Shown: positions 9,098-17,789, numbered from the stretch's first letter. The stretch: DNA of 64,000 nucleotides from Photobacterium sp. TY1-4 (GCF_025398175.1 NZ_CP099735.1:1-64000), one strand, 5' to 3'. A program made the numbers and translations. The notes: generated from the sequence alone by a model not told the origin.

Positions 9098-9423
9098 TTT
9101 ATCCTCCGGGTTTGAATGATGCCATCAGTTGATAGATATGCATTCTGCGCAAGTTTAGTGTCAACTTTGATATTAATCATAGTGGGAATGATTTTAGGGG
9201 AAGAAATTATTTTTCTGATTATTTCGGAAAAAATGAGAATGCGATTTAACACTGGTTTTTGGGGAGGGTTTAGAGGTGTGACTGTGACCACAAATTAAAT
9301 TTTTTCTGGTCTTTTTCAGCATAGTCGCGGGCTTTTCTATTTCACCGATTATAGCAATCAGGTATGGTTAAACTGAAAGGTGTCAATAAATTGGCTGTGT
9401 TTCCCGGTAGCAAGAGAGTGCGA
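9098..9423. other. Divergent promoter region between the LuxR-type gene and the chemoreceptor
   Basis: About 325 bp, AT-rich. It holds the outward promoters. An open frame at 9116-9298 has no ribosome site and looks like chance. No clear operator was seen. Confidence 0.4.
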
Positions 9424-10512
9424 ATGTTTATCTCCAAAAGTCGGCATCAGGATGCCCTACAACAAAAACAAAACCAACACGATGCTGAAGTGCGGGCGTT
9501 GCATGAAGAGATTGCGGCGTTGACACAACAGCTCGAGCAAAAAGGGGAGAAGCACACCAAGCTTGAGTCGAAAGTGGTCTTGAATGCCGAATTATCCGCG
9601 CATCAACAGCAAGGGAATGAACTGCTCAATACAATTCGTACCAGCTTAATTGACAGTGCTGAACAATTGCATGCTGAAGAGCACCATTTATCTGAGCTGG
9701 CGGAAATTTTCGGCCAGACCCGGGATGCCGTGAAACGGTTGGGCTCCCGGACGCAGATGATTGTCCAGCAGGCCGAGCAGAGCAAATCTTTGGTGGTGCG
9801 GTTGGATGAAGCCGCCGCAGGGATTAATAAATTCCTGGAGGTGATTCGTAATATTTCCGAACAAACCAACTTGCTGGCATTAAATGCGGCAATTGAAGCG
9901 GCGCGGGCGGGGGAATCCGGACGGGGATTCGCAGTGGTTGCCGATGAAGTACGCAGCCTGGCCGCCACCAGTAATGAAGCCAGTAACAATATCGACACCC
10001 TGGTGAGTGAGGTTAAATCATTGACGGAAGGGTTGAAAACGGCCAACGAAGAGAACCTGGCCTGTGTCGAGGAAGTCTCTTGCAGTAATGTCCAGATTGG
10101 TACCGTGATTGAGCAGGTCCTCACCAGCAGTAGTCAAATGAAAAACGTGATTGAATCGACGTCGGTGCGGGCTTTTCTGGAAACGGTCAAATTAGACCAT
10201 ACCGTTTGGAAAAACGACATTTATAACCGCTTAGCGACCAGCAATTATGGAGCCGTCAACGGCCATACAGAATGTCGGTTAGGCCATTGGTATTTTCAAG
10301 GGGCGGGCTATGAGCATTATCGCCACCTGGATGTTTTTCAGGCCATTGATCGTCCACATAAAGAAGTTCATGACATGGGTAAACAGGCACTGACTGCCAA
10401 ACAGGCCGGCGATTATGATTTGTTGCTGACGTCGACGGCGGCAATGGAAAGGGCCAGTAAAGAAGTGGTCGAGCTGATTGACGATCTGATTACCCGGGTG
10501 ACACATGCCTAA
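9424..10512 (+). CDS. Soluble methyl-accepting chemotaxis protein with C-terminal zinc-binding CZB domain
   Basis: About 362 residues with no membrane segment, so a cytoplasmic receptor. Order: an N-terminal coiled coil (about 10-75), a short signalling domain with the conserved tip [32 protein letters not shown] split around residues 150-190, and a C-terminal CZB domain (about 255-360). The zinc ligands appear as His in KLDHTVWK, Cys in ECRLGHWYF, and His in YRHLD and RPHKEVH. CZB receptors can sense zinc or oxidants such as hypochlorous acid. ATG 9424 has AAGAGAG upstream; an earlier in-frame ATG at 9364 lacks a site. Confidence 0.87.
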   Translation: MFISKSRHQDALQQKQNQHDAEVRALHEEIAALTQQLEQKGEKHTKLESKVVLNAELSAHQQQGNELLNTIRTSLIDSAEQLHAEEHHLSELAEIFGQTRDAVKRLGSRTQMIVQQAEQSKSLVVRLDEAAAGINKFLEVIRNISEQTNLLALNAAIEAARAGESGRGFAVVADEVRSLAATSNEASNNIDTLVSEVKSLTEGLKTANEENLACVEEVSCSNVQIGTVIEQVLTSSSQMKNVIESTSVRAFLETVKLDHTVWKNDIYNRLATSNYGAVNGHTECRLGHWYFQGAGYEHYRHLDVFQAIDRPHKEVHDMGKQALTAKQAGDYDLLLTSTAAMERASKEVVELIDDLITRVTHA

Positions 10513-10540
10513 ACGATGAGATAATATTTTAAATGTTATA

Positions 10541-10569
10541 AAAAAGCCTCCAGAATATGGAGGCTTTTT
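10541..10569. terminator. Bidirectional terminator after the chemoreceptor gene
   Basis: Perfect 12-bp stem AAAAAGCCTCCA / TGGAGGCTTTTT with a GAATA loop. A/T runs on both sides serve the chemoreceptor gene on the plus strand and the 22-codon ORF on the minus strand. Confidence 0.88.
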
Positions 10570-10571
10570 AA

Positions 10572-10640
10572 TTATGATTTTTTCTCTTTTGCATCTTTCA
10601 GAATTTCTTTGATACGCTTGTTGGATACACGCTTCGCCAT
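10572..10640 (-). CDS. Candidate 22-residue basic small protein
   Basis: A short ORF reading MAKRVSNKRIKEILKDAKEK followed by KS and a TAA stop. An AAGGAG ribosome site lies seven bases before the ATG, and the stop falls two bases from a strong bidirectional terminator. This ribosome site-ORF-terminator layout is what a real small gene looks like and is hard to get by chance. The peptide has nine Lys/Arg against three Asp/Glu and could form an amphipathic helix able to bind nucleic acid or membrane. I do not recognise it. It is not part of the neighbouring operons. Confidence 0.6.
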   Translation of the reverse strand: MAKRVSNKRIKEILKDAKEKKS

Positions 10641-11170
10641 ATTAACACTCCTTTTCTTGGTTACTAAACTCAACATTTAATCACGTTTGAACTGGTGTGA
10701 ACGGATGCTTTATGGACCGATGATCATTTTTCATTTCAGGTTCATCAAAGCCTGGTGATTAATATACCGACTTCATGGGGAATGAAAACCGGTGCACCTG
10801 AAATCCTGCTTTACTTATATTTGTCAAATGTCGGTTTTATTTATCTGTTCTATTGTTTCTTCATCGAAATACATGTTTATGATTTGAATTCGGTGCCCCC
10901 TGTAAAATATAGACCTGCATTTTATGGGATTTGTAAAATAAAGGCTTGATCCTTCCCTTGTGAGAGAATTCACAAAACTAATGTTTTCCTCCAGTTGTTT
11001 CGTTAGCGATGGCAACACTCATGCCGCTTTGTCCTGCGAAGAACAGTTTGAAAATTGAACATCATAGTGAGCTCCATCGCATCCACTCCATCAGAAGTCA
11101 GAATTTTCTGGAGAACAAATGCATCCTGTTGCATTTTAAGCCGGGAGATAAAAATCAATAGGATAGGTTG
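10641..11170. other. Intergenic region upstream of the polyene-like cassette
   Basis: About 530 bp, clearly more AT-rich than the genes on its right. It must hold the promoter of the five-gene cassette and that of the small ORF on its left. Frames at 10755-10949 and 10824-11018 lack ribosome sites. No regulator gene is present next to the cassette. Confidence 0.4.
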
Positions 11171-12616
11171 GTGAATACAATCAGGAACACGGACAGCGCC
11201 CCGCTGGCGCCGAAAAAGCCCTTGTCAGTGGGGTTTTACGCCTTATCAGAAATGATGTTGTCCGCTCGGCCCGAAGCTTTGAGCGTCGCTTTTACAGGCG
11301 ATGAACGGGTGAGCTGGCCGCAGTTTACCGCCGACGTGGCGGCCTGGAGCGAGTGGTTGTGCGGTCAAAAAGCCCGCCGGTGGGCCTTGTGTTTTGATGA
11401 TAGCTACCACTTTGCTGTGGGATTCATGGCCGCGGCGCATGCCGGAAAACATCTGATTTTGCCCGGAAATACTCAGCCTGCGGCACTGGCCGAACTGATT
11501 GATCAATTTGACGGGTTGTTACATGACCGCCCGGATCTGGCCGAGATAGCGCATGCGTATTCACTCCCTGAGAATCAACCGGTGTCAGTCACCGGCCTGC
11601 CCTTCACGGCGTTGTCGGCGGAGCAGGTCTCGTTGACGCTGTTTACATCCGGTTCCAGCGGTAAACCAAAGGCGGTGGGGAAATCTCTATCCGGACTGGA
11701 AGCGGAAATCGCCGCGCTGGAGCATTTGTGGGGCGCTGACCTGGCTGAGACGCAGGTTGTCAGCACGGTATCCCACCAACATATTTATGGCCTGTTGTTC
11801 CGGGTGTTGTGGCCGCTGTGTGCAGGCCGGCCGTTCAGTCGTCAGGCCCTGGATTATCCTGAGCAGGTGATGGCTCATGCCAAGACCTCGATCGTACTCA
11901 TTACCAGCCCGGCATTGCTCAAACGGCTAGGGGATAACGCGGTCCCCGCAGATGAGACTTATTGCGCGATTTTTTCATCCGGCGGTCCGCTGCCGCTGGC
12001 GGCGGCCCGGCAAAGTCAGGCTCTGTTGGGTTCTTTGCCGTACGAAGTGTTCGGGAGCACCGAGACCGGCGGGATAGGTTATCGGCAGCAACAGGATGCC
12101 CAGACTTGCTGGCAGCTGTTCTATCCGATTGAAATGTCCGTCAATGATCAGCATTGCTTGCAGATCCGTTCGCCGTTTATCAATGCAAAGCAGTGGTACC
12201 AGACCGATGATCTGGGCGAGCTGTGTGGCGAGCGGCAATTTGTATTGAAAGGCCGGGCCGATCGGGTGGTGAAGATTGAAGAGAAGCGCATTGCTCTGGC
12301 GGAAGTCGAACGTCGGCTGAGCCAGTTAATCTGGGTCGAAGAGGCCGCGGTACTGCCGCTACAGCAGGGAGAACGACTGGCCCTGGGCGCCGTGCTCACG
12401 CTGACCACCGAAGGCCGGCAGCTGCAAGGCCAGGTCGGTCAAGGCCAGTTCTGGGTGCAACTGCGTCGGGCGCTTCGAGGATGGCTGGAGCCGGTTGGTA
12501 TTCCGCGGCGTTTCCGGGTGGTTGAGGAAATGCCCGTGAACCGGCAGGGCAAACGCCAGGTCGGTGCGTTACAGCGGCTTTTTGAAGTGAGTGTCGCAGA
12601 TCATGAACAAGGTTGA
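11171..12616 (+). CDS. apeH: AMP-forming acyl/aryl ligase, ApeH-like
   Basis: A 481-residue member of the adenylating (ANL) superfamily. Visible core motifs are LFTSGSSGKPKAVGKSL (phosphate-binding A3 loop, near residue 155), VFGSTETGGIG (A5, near 295), QTDDLGEL (A7) and NRQGKRQ near the C-terminus with the catalytic lysine. In aryl-polyene clusters the ApeH ligase activates 4-hydroxybenzoate or a similar starter and loads it on a carrier protein. The GTG at 11171 with AGGA seven bases upstream is the likely start; a TTG directly precedes it. It is the first gene of a five-gene overlapping set. Assignment to the Ape group rests on gene order and partners. Confidence 0.78.
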   Translation: MNTIRNTDSAPLAPKKPLSVGFYALSEMMLSARPEALSVAFTGDERVSWPQFTADVAAWSEWLCGQKARRWALCFDDSYHFAVGFMAAAHAGKHLILPGNTQPAALAELIDQFDGLLHDRPDLAEIAHAYSLPENQPVSVTGLPFTALSAEQVSLTLFTSGSSGKPKAVGKSLSGLEAEIAALEHLWGADLAETQVVSTVSHQHIYGLLFRVLWPLCAGRPFSRQALDYPEQVMAHAKTSIVLITSPALLKRLGDNAVPADETYCAIFSSGGPLPLAAARQSQALLGSLPYEVFGSTETGGIGYRQQQDAQTCWQLFYPIEMSVNDQHCLQIRSPFINAKQWYQTDDLGELCGERQFVLKGRADRVVKIEEKRIALAEVERRLSQLIWVEEAAVLPLQQGERLALGAVLTLTTEGRQLQGQVGQGQFWVQLRRALRGWLEPVGIPRRFRVVEEMPVNRQGKRQVGALQRLFEVSVADHEQG

Positions 12617-12995
12617 GGAAAGCGCAGTCGTGCTAAAACGAGCCCCCCAGGTGATTTCAACGCAGTACCAAGCCGATCAGATAATCCTGACCATGTGGAT
12701 TGATCCTGAACTGGCGGATTTTCAGGGGCATTTTGCTGGTTACCCGTTGTTACCCGGGGTGACTCAAATCGGCTGGGCGCAGGTGTTCGGCAAAGAATTT
12801 TGGCAACCTCGGGTCTTTGCCGGGATGGAAAACGTGAAATTTCAACAGCCGGTCCGGCCCGGCGATACCGTGGTTCTGACGCTGAACTGGGCGTCCGACA
12901 CTTCTAAGCTTTCTTTTTGGTATGCGTCGGCACCGGATATTGAAGGTAAATCAGTTATACATACGTCCGGGCGGATCCGATTTCTTCCGGCGTAG
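12603..12995 (+). CDS. apeI: Hotdog-fold 3-hydroxyacyl-carrier-protein dehydratase, ApeI-like
   Basis: A 130-residue single hotdog domain with the hallmark DFQGHFAGYPLLPGVTQIGWA, in which the His and the buried hydrophobic helix match FabA/FabZ-like and ApeI dehydratases. It would remove water from a 3-hydroxyacyl-carrier-protein intermediate to give the trans double bond of a polyene. The gene overlaps the end of the ligase gene; ATG 12603 or GTG 12591 could start it, and neither has a strong ribosome site, which suggests translational coupling. Confidence 0.78.
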   Translation: MNKVEESAVVLKRAPQVISTQYQADQIILTMWIDPELADFQGHFAGYPLLPGVTQIGWAQVFGKEFWQPRVFAGMENVKFQQPVRPGDTVVLTLNWASDTSKLSFWYASAPDIEGKSVIHTSGRIRFLPA

Positions 12996-13020
12996 CAGGA
13001 TTTCGAGTGGAGTCATCAGC

Positions 13021-14247
13021 ATGAAAGCAACAGATCAAAACATTTCCCGGGCAGCGCCAGTCTATATCCATGCCTGTGCCAGCCATTCTGCGCTGGGTTG
13101 TTCGGAGCAGCAAATCCGCCAGCGTCTGGCAGACGGGGTTTCGCCCGATTTGGTTACGGAGATCAGATGGTTAAATCAGGGGATGGCGACCGTGGTCGGG
13201 AAAGCCGCTGGCGAGCGCCCGACACTGCCCGAGCGGTTACAGGCAAATGATTCCGGCAATAATCGTCTGGCCCTGTCAGTACTGCAGGCAATTGAACCAC
13301 AGGTTCAACAGGCCATCACTGCCTATGGCGCTGATCGGGTTGCCGTGATTGCAGGAACCAGTACTTCAGGGATCGCCGATACGGAAGCCGCGATTTTAAC
13401 GCAGCAGGAAACCGGCGCGTTTCCGTCATCTTACGGATATCAGACACATGAACTCGGAAGTATCTCCGCGTTTGTCGCGGACTATTTCGGGGTGAGCGGT
13501 CCGGCCTATACCATTTCCACGGCTTGCTCTTCCAGTGGTCGGGTGTTCCTGGCTGCGCGGCGTTTGTTAAGCACCGGCATGGCGGACGCGGTGATTGTCG
13601 GCGGCACGGACTCGTTGTGTCAGCTGACTATTAACGGCTTCTATGGCCTGGATGCCATGTCCGATAGCCTGTGTAATCCGTTTAGCGCCAACCGCGAAGG
13701 GATTAATATCGGCGAGGCATCCGCCTTTATGTTGCTGTCTCTGCAGCGGCCTGCGACGACGGACAAGCCGATCGCACTGCTGGGTGCCGGGGATAGCTCT
13801 GATGCCCACCATATTTCGGCACCGCATCCCGAAGGGAAAGGGGCAGAAGAGGCGATGCGAAGAGCGCTGGCCGATGCCGGGCTGACGGCGGATGCGATTG
13901 GCTATATCAATGCACACGGTACATCGACACCGCTGAATGATGCCATGGAGGCGAAAGCGATTTACCGGATATTCGGAGACCAAGTGCCCGTCAGCTCGAC
14001 CAAACCGCTGACCGGACACACGCTCGGGGCTGCCAGTGCGGTGGAGGCGGCGATTTGCTGGCATATTTTGCGGGATCAACTGCCATTGCCGGTTCAGGTT
14101 CATGATGGCGTCCGGGATCCATCTATGGCCCCGATCAACCTGGTCCAGCCGGGGATGGTGCTGACACAACCGGCGATTTTGAGTAACTCCTTTGCCTTTG
14201 GCGGCAATAACATCAGTTTGATTTTCGGCCATCCGCATGACGCATAA
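13021..14247 (+). CDS. apeO: Beta-ketoacyl-carrier-protein synthase (FabF type), ApeO-like
   Basis: A 408-residue condensing enzyme with an intact Cys-His-His triad: C169 in TACSSSG, H299 in NAHGTSTP and H333 in KPLTGHTLGAAS. It would perform decarboxylative condensation of malonyl units onto a carrier-bound chain. ATG 13021 with GGAG upstream is chosen; the frame is open earlier but the extension overlaps the dehydratase. The order ketosynthase-dehydratase-ketoreductase matches apeO-apeP-apeQ of known aryl-polyene clusters. No chain-length-factor partner or second ketosynthase is present here, which is a clear difference from full clusters. Confidence 0.82.
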   Translation: MKATDQNISRAAPVYIHACASHSALGCSEQQIRQRLADGVSPDLVTEIRWLNQGMATVVGKAAGERPTLPERLQANDSGNNRLALSVLQAIEPQVQQAITAYGADRVAVIAGTSTSGIADTEAAILTQQETGAFPSSYGYQTHELGSISAFVADYFGVSGPAYTISTACSSSGRVFLAARRLLSTGMADAVIVGGTDSLCQLTINGFYGLDAMSDSLCNPFSANREGINIGEASAFMLLSLQRPATTDKPIALLGAGDSSDAHHISAPHPEGKGAEEAMRRALADAGLTADAIGYINAHGTSTPLNDAMEAKAIYRIFGDQVPVSSTKPLTGHTLGAASAVEAAICWHILRDQLPLPVQVHDGVRDPSMAPINLVQPGMVLTQPAILSNSFAFGGNNISLIFGHPHDA

Positions 14248-14719
14248 TGTGCCAAGCGCGGAGATACCGCCGTTATCCCGGTTGTTGCCTCATGATACGC
14301 CGATGATCTTGCTCGATACCCTCATCGCGGTGAGTGATTCGAGCGTCCATTGTCAGCTCACGCCGACAGCAACGCATTTTTTCTTCGATGCTAACGCCGG
14401 GGAACTGCCGGGTTATGTCGGGATTGAACTGATGGCCCAGGCCGTAGCGGCCTGGGATGGCTATCATGCCTGGCTGGACGGCCGTGCGCCGGCCGTGGGC
14501 TTTTTACTCGGCAGCCGCCAGTATCAGGCGTCTTGTCCTGCCTTTCCGGTGGGGCAACTGCTCGACATCTATGCCGAACAGGTCACTGTCGGCCAGCAAA
14601 TGGTGGTGTTCCGTTGTCGGATTGAGCAGTCAGGACAAGTGTTGGCCAGCAGTCAACTCAATGTATTTGTGCCCTCGCCAGCACAACTGGCAGAGATGGA
14701 AACAGGGAGTGAGTCATGA
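14237..14719 (+). CDS. apeP: Hotdog dehydratase, ApeP-like
   Basis: A 160-residue hotdog protein. The N-terminal LLPHDTPMILLD resembles the catalytic-His region of FabZ/ApeP, and GYVGIELMAQAVAAWDGYHA matches the central hotdog helix. It is distinct from the first dehydratase (ApeI-like); full aryl-polyene systems also carry two, which pair as a heterodimer. It overlaps the ketosynthase gene by 11 bases and the ketoreductase gene by 4, so the three are translationally coupled. Confidence 0.78.
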   Translation: MTHNVPSAEIPPLSRLLPHDTPMILLDTLIAVSDSSVHCQLTPTATHFFFDANAGELPGYVGIELMAQAVAAWDGYHAWLDGRAPAVGFLLGSRQYQASCPAFPVGQLLDIYAEQVTVGQQMVVFRCRIEQSGQVLASSQLNVFVPSPAQLAEMETGSES

Positions 14720-15441
14720 AGCGACGGGTGTTAGTGACCGGAGCGAACAAAGGGATCGGGCGTGCTGTCGCCTGCCAGTTGGCCCGGGATGGCTTTGAGG
14801 TTGTGGTTCATTACCGCAGCGATCTTGCCGGTGCGCAAGAGACGCTGGCAATGATGGAAGCGGCGGGTGAGGTCGGCGGATTACTGCAATTCGATATTCG
14901 GGAGCGTCGACAATGCCAGGATGTCATTGAGACCGATATTGCCGCCCATGGCGCATACTACGGCGTGGTCTGTAATGCCGGGGTCTCCCGGGACATGGCG
15001 TTTCCGATGATGACCGGAGAAGACTGGGACGGGGTGGTTCATACCAACCTGGATGGGTTTTACAATGTGCTGCATCCTTGCGTCATGCCGATGGTGAAGC
15101 TGCGCCGGGGAGGACGCATTGTGACGCTTGCTTCAGTGTCCGGATTGGTCGGGAACCGGGGGCAAACCAATTACAGTGCTGCTAAAGCCGGGGTGATCGG
15201 TGCGACGAAAGCGCTGGCGCTGGAGCTGGCGAAGCGGAAAATTACCGTCAATTGCGTCGCTCCGGGCTTGATCGATACCGGGATGGTGGAAGATCATGTC
15301 CGCGAGCAGCTCGTGCCGACAATACCGCTGCAACGCATGGGGGCACCGGAGGAAGTTGCCGGGCTCGTGAGCTATTTGATGTCTGATGTGGCCGGATATA
15401 TGACGCGTCAGGTGATTTCGCTCAATGGCGGGGTGGCCTGA
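14716..15441 (+). CDS. apeQ: 3-oxoacyl-carrier-protein reductase (FabG-like SDR), ApeQ-like
   Basis: A 241-residue short-chain dehydrogenase. It shows the TGANKGIG cofactor loop (residues 8-15), the NAG motif at about 89-91, and the catalytic S140-Y153-K157 set (ASVSG, YSAAK). The closing segment with a Gly-Gly end is FabG-like. It would reduce 3-ketoacyl-carrier-protein with NADPH between condensation and dehydration. It is the last gene of the cassette; no carrier protein, acyltransferase, methyltransferase or exporter follows. Confidence 0.85.
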   Translation: MKRRVLVTGANKGIGRAVACQLARDGFEVVVHYRSDLAGAQETLAMMEAAGEVGGLLQFDIRERRQCQDVIETDIAAHGAYYGVVCNAGVSRDMAFPMMTGEDWDGVVHTNLDGFYNVLHPCVMPMVKLRRGGRIVTLASVSGLVGNRGQTNYSAAKAGVIGATKALALELAKRKITVNCVAPGLIDTGMVEDHVREQLVPTIPLQRMGAPEEVAGLVSYLMSDVAGYMTRQVISLNGGVA

Positions 15442-15652
15442 CGCGGTTTTCATAGCGCCGAAAACCATGGATGTAACTTGCCGGACACCGCCCGCCTTCT
15501 GCTGTTCTGGCGTGAAGGTCATGTTTTTTGATTCAAAGGTTTATCCTGTCCGCCAGATTCCTTAAACTTGCATTTCATTTGACTGAATCGGGTCAGCAAC
15601 AGCTGACGGTAGGGTTTGAGTCGTACAGAAGAAGCGGAAGTGAGGAAGAACC

Positions 15653-16186
15653 ATGACCAAAGCTAAAATTGGTATCGTGACGGTCAGCGATCGGGCCAGC
15701 GCCGGGGTGTATGAGGATATTTCAGGGAAAGCGATCATCGAGACCCTGAATGCGTACCTGATCTCCGACTGGGAGCCGGTGTATGAAGTGATCCCGGATG
15801 AGCAGGATGTCATTGAAGCGACCTTGATCAAAATGGCGGATGATCTGGAATGCAGCCTGATTGTGACAACCGGCGGCACCGGCCCGGCCAAGCGGGACGT
15901 AACCCCGGAAGCGACGGAAGCGGTGTGTGATCGGATGATGCCGGGCTTTGGTGAGCTGATGCGAGCAGAATCCCTGAAGTTTGTCCCGACGGCCATTCTG
16001 TCGCGTCAGACCGCCGGTTTGCGTGGTGACAGCCTGATTGTCAACTTGCCGGGCAAGCCGAAATCGATCCGCGAATGCCTGGATGCCGTTTTCCCTGCTA
16101 TACCTTACTGTATTGATCTGATGGAAGGTCCATACCTGGAGTGTGATGAAGCGGTGATCAAGCCGTTCCGTCCGAAGCAAAAGTAA
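15653..16186 (+). CDS. mogA: Molybdopterin adenylyltransferase MogA
   Basis: A 177-residue MoCF-domain protein starting TKAKIGIVTVSDRASAGVYED, with the TTGGTGPAKRDVTPEAT substrate loop near residues 70-86 and NLPGKPKSIRECLDAVFPAIPYCIDL near the end, all typical of MogA (E. coli 195 residues). It adenylates molybdopterin before metal insertion in molybdenum cofactor synthesis. The ATG is preceded by a GAGGAAG site. No other cofactor genes are nearby, which is common for mogA. Confidence 0.94.
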   Translation: MTKAKIGIVTVSDRASAGVYEDISGKAIIETLNAYLISDWEPVYEVIPDEQDVIEATLIKMADDLECSLIVTTGGTGPAKRDVTPEATEAVCDRMMPGFGELMRAESLKFVPTAILSRQTAGLRGDSLIVNLPGKPKSIRECLDAVFPAIPYCIDLMEGPYLECDEAVIKPFRPKQK

Positions 16187-16231
16187 CTGGATACCGGCAA
16201 TCCCCCGTTGCCGGTTTCAAAGGAGCCGGCG

Positions 16232-17017
16232 ATGAAAATGAAAGTCGTAACAAGCCTGGTTGTTGTGTTGACGTGCCTGTCGGTCCCGGCGCATGCCAGC
16301 TGGGAAAAACTGAAGGAAACCGCGTCTGACATTGGGGATAAAGTCAGTGAAGGGTCGAAAAAAGCCTGGGATAACATTTCTGAGTTTTCCAAAGAAGCCT
16401 GGGAATCGGTTTCTGAGTGGGGGCGGGACGCCTTTAACACCGCCGGGGAATGGACTGAGGCTTCCATTGAGAAAGGCAAGGCCTGGCTGAAGGCAGGTGA
16501 AGAAAAGCTGGATGAAATGCTGGCGCCGGAAACACCGGAAGAAGCCCGGTTGGCACTCGATACCATGTCTGATACTGCGCTGGTGCGATTGTTTAACGAA
16601 CATCCGAATGCCAAGCTGCTGTTTGATCAGGCCTATGGTTACGCCGTGTTCGATTCGCGCCAATTCTCGCTGGTGTTACATACCAACCAGGGGGCCGGTG
16701 TTGCGGTAAACCGCCAGACAGAGAAGCGGACCTACATGAAAATGTATGGTGCGGGGCTGGCGTTGGGGATCGGCGGCAAGTTCTATCAACAGGTAATTTT
16801 ATTTCAGGATAGGCGCACCTTCGAGAACTTTGTTCAGGATGGGTGGGAGGCCACGTCAGAAATCGGCGTGGTCGCCGGCACGGAAGGGGCCGAGCTGACT
16901 TCCAAGTACAATGGCGGGATGGCGATTTATCAGATTGATGAAAAAGGCCTGTTGCTCGATGCCAATATTGCCGGCTCGAAATACTGGATCGACACCGACT
17001 TGAGTTCCGACGATTGA
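16232..17017 (+). CDS. Exported SYLF (YSC84-like) domain protein
   Basis: A 261-residue protein with a signal peptide (residues 1-20, ending AHA). Next comes a helical, Trp-rich region of repeated SK(x)AWDxxSE/SEWG units (about 22-95), then a YSC84/SYLF-type domain (about 120-258) with the pattern AKLLFDQAYGYAVFDSR, GAGVAVNRQTEKRTYMKM, and a late EGAELTSKYNGGMAIYQIDEKG. The fold binds phospholipid or actin in eukaryotes; bacterial members are secreted or periplasmic and uncharacterised. ATG 16232 with AGGAG six bases before is preferred over the upstream in-frame start at 16208. Confidence 0.8.
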   Translation: MKMKVVTSLVVVLTCLSVPAHASWEKLKETASDIGDKVSEGSKKAWDNISEFSKEAWESVSEWGRDAFNTAGEWTEASIEKGKAWLKAGEEKLDEMLAPETPEEARLALDTMSDTALVRLFNEHPNAKLLFDQAYGYAVFDSRQFSLVLHTNQGAGVAVNRQTEKRTYMKMYGAGLALGIGGKFYQQVILFQDRRTFENFVQDGWEATSEIGVVAGTEGAELTSKYNGGMAIYQIDEKGLLLDANIAGSKYWIDTDLSSDD

Positions 17018-17041
17018 GCGAAAAGTGATTTCGAAAAAAAA

Positions 17042-17065
17042 CGCCTGGCAGGTGACTGCCAGGCG
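17042..17065. terminator. Terminator between the SYLF gene and the unknown gene at 17223
   Basis: Perfect 10-bp stem CGCCTGGCAG / CTGCCAGGCG with a GTGA loop. An A-run of eight precedes it, so on the minus strand it ends in eight T residues; it likely terminates both converging genes. Confidence 0.82.
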
Positions 17066-17222
17066 AGGAAATAAAATAAGGAACAACATATTCTTTTGAA
17101 GTGCGCGTAGTGTAGTGCCTGGCTACACAATACACAATCTTTATTTGGCTGCTGATGAAACAACCCAAATTGGTCGGTTTTGTGCGCAGTGCCTGTCTGA
17201 ACTTCCCCTTTGATTCCTTAGT

Positions 17223-17789
17223 TCAGGAACACGAACGCTTACTGTTGAATAATCGCTTGATCCTGCTCATCAAACCGGACCCTGCCTGCGGGTTGGCCTC
17301 TGCGGAATGTCGCCCGACATAATAAGAGTGCATAAACCGTGAGCGCAGCGCGTCCGCGTCGTGTTCGCCGATGACCGGAGAGGCGGCCAGAAGGGTCGCA
17401 ATGCCATTAGCATGGTCATTGGCGTAGCTAAAATCGATGCCGGTATAGCCCTGAGCCATGAACCAGAGCGTTGCGTAGCCGCGCACGTCTTCCTCACTGC
17501 TGGTGGTGAACTTCTGAGCCTGGCTAGGGCCGAGTGTTTCCTCAAAGACGGATTGCACCCGGCTGATGGTTGCTTGTGTGGCCTGAAAATTTGCCAGGGA
17601 TTCCTGATGGCACTTCGTCAGTAACCCCAGCACCAAATCGTGCAGCGGTTTGTCCGGCTTTTGCTGAACGACCTTGGCAAAAAAGCTGGCCTGGTGGTCA
17701 ATCAGTCGGGTGATTTGCTTCCGCTCTGACTCGGTCAGTTCAAGCAACGGCAATCCCATGGTGCGCAGGGTGTGATGAAAATCTGTCAT
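17223..17789 (-). CDS. Unrecognised cytoplasmic protein (188 aa)
   Basis: A mostly helical, soluble protein with no signal peptide or membrane segment. Notable parts are LTESERKQITRLIDHQASFFAKVV near the start, YATLWFMAQGYTGIDFSYANDHANGIATLLAASP in the middle (with gaps in my reading of structure), and a basic C-terminal tail with one Cys. Composition is like the neighbouring genes. I cannot name a family. The start has only a weak ribosome site. It is flanked by convergent terminators and is probably monocistronic. Confidence 0.6.
   Translation of the reverse strand: MTDFHHTLRTMGLPLLELTESERKQITRLIDHQASFFAKVVQQKPDKPLHDLVLGLLTKCHQESLANFQATQATISRVQSVFEETLGPSQAQKFTTSSEEDVRGYATLWFMAQGYTGIDFSYANDHANGIATLLAASPVIGEHDADALRSRFMHSYYVGRHSAEANPQAGSGLMSRIKRLFNSKRSCS

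Noticed and set aside
9116..9298. 60-codon plus-strand frame with a hydrophobic stretch between the LuxR-type gene and the chemoreceptor
   Set aside because: No ribosome site, AT-driven codon use and placement in a divergent promoter region; a membrane-like stretch is expected in AT-rich frames.
10755..10949. 64-codon frame upstream of the polyene-like cassette
   Set aside because: No ribosome site, an antisense frame of equal length overlaps it, and composition is unlike the neighbouring genes.
15442..15652. Possible molybdenum-cofactor riboswitch upstream of mogA
   Set aside because: I could not find the conserved stem and loop elements of that riboswitch by eye, and mogA is not its usual target.
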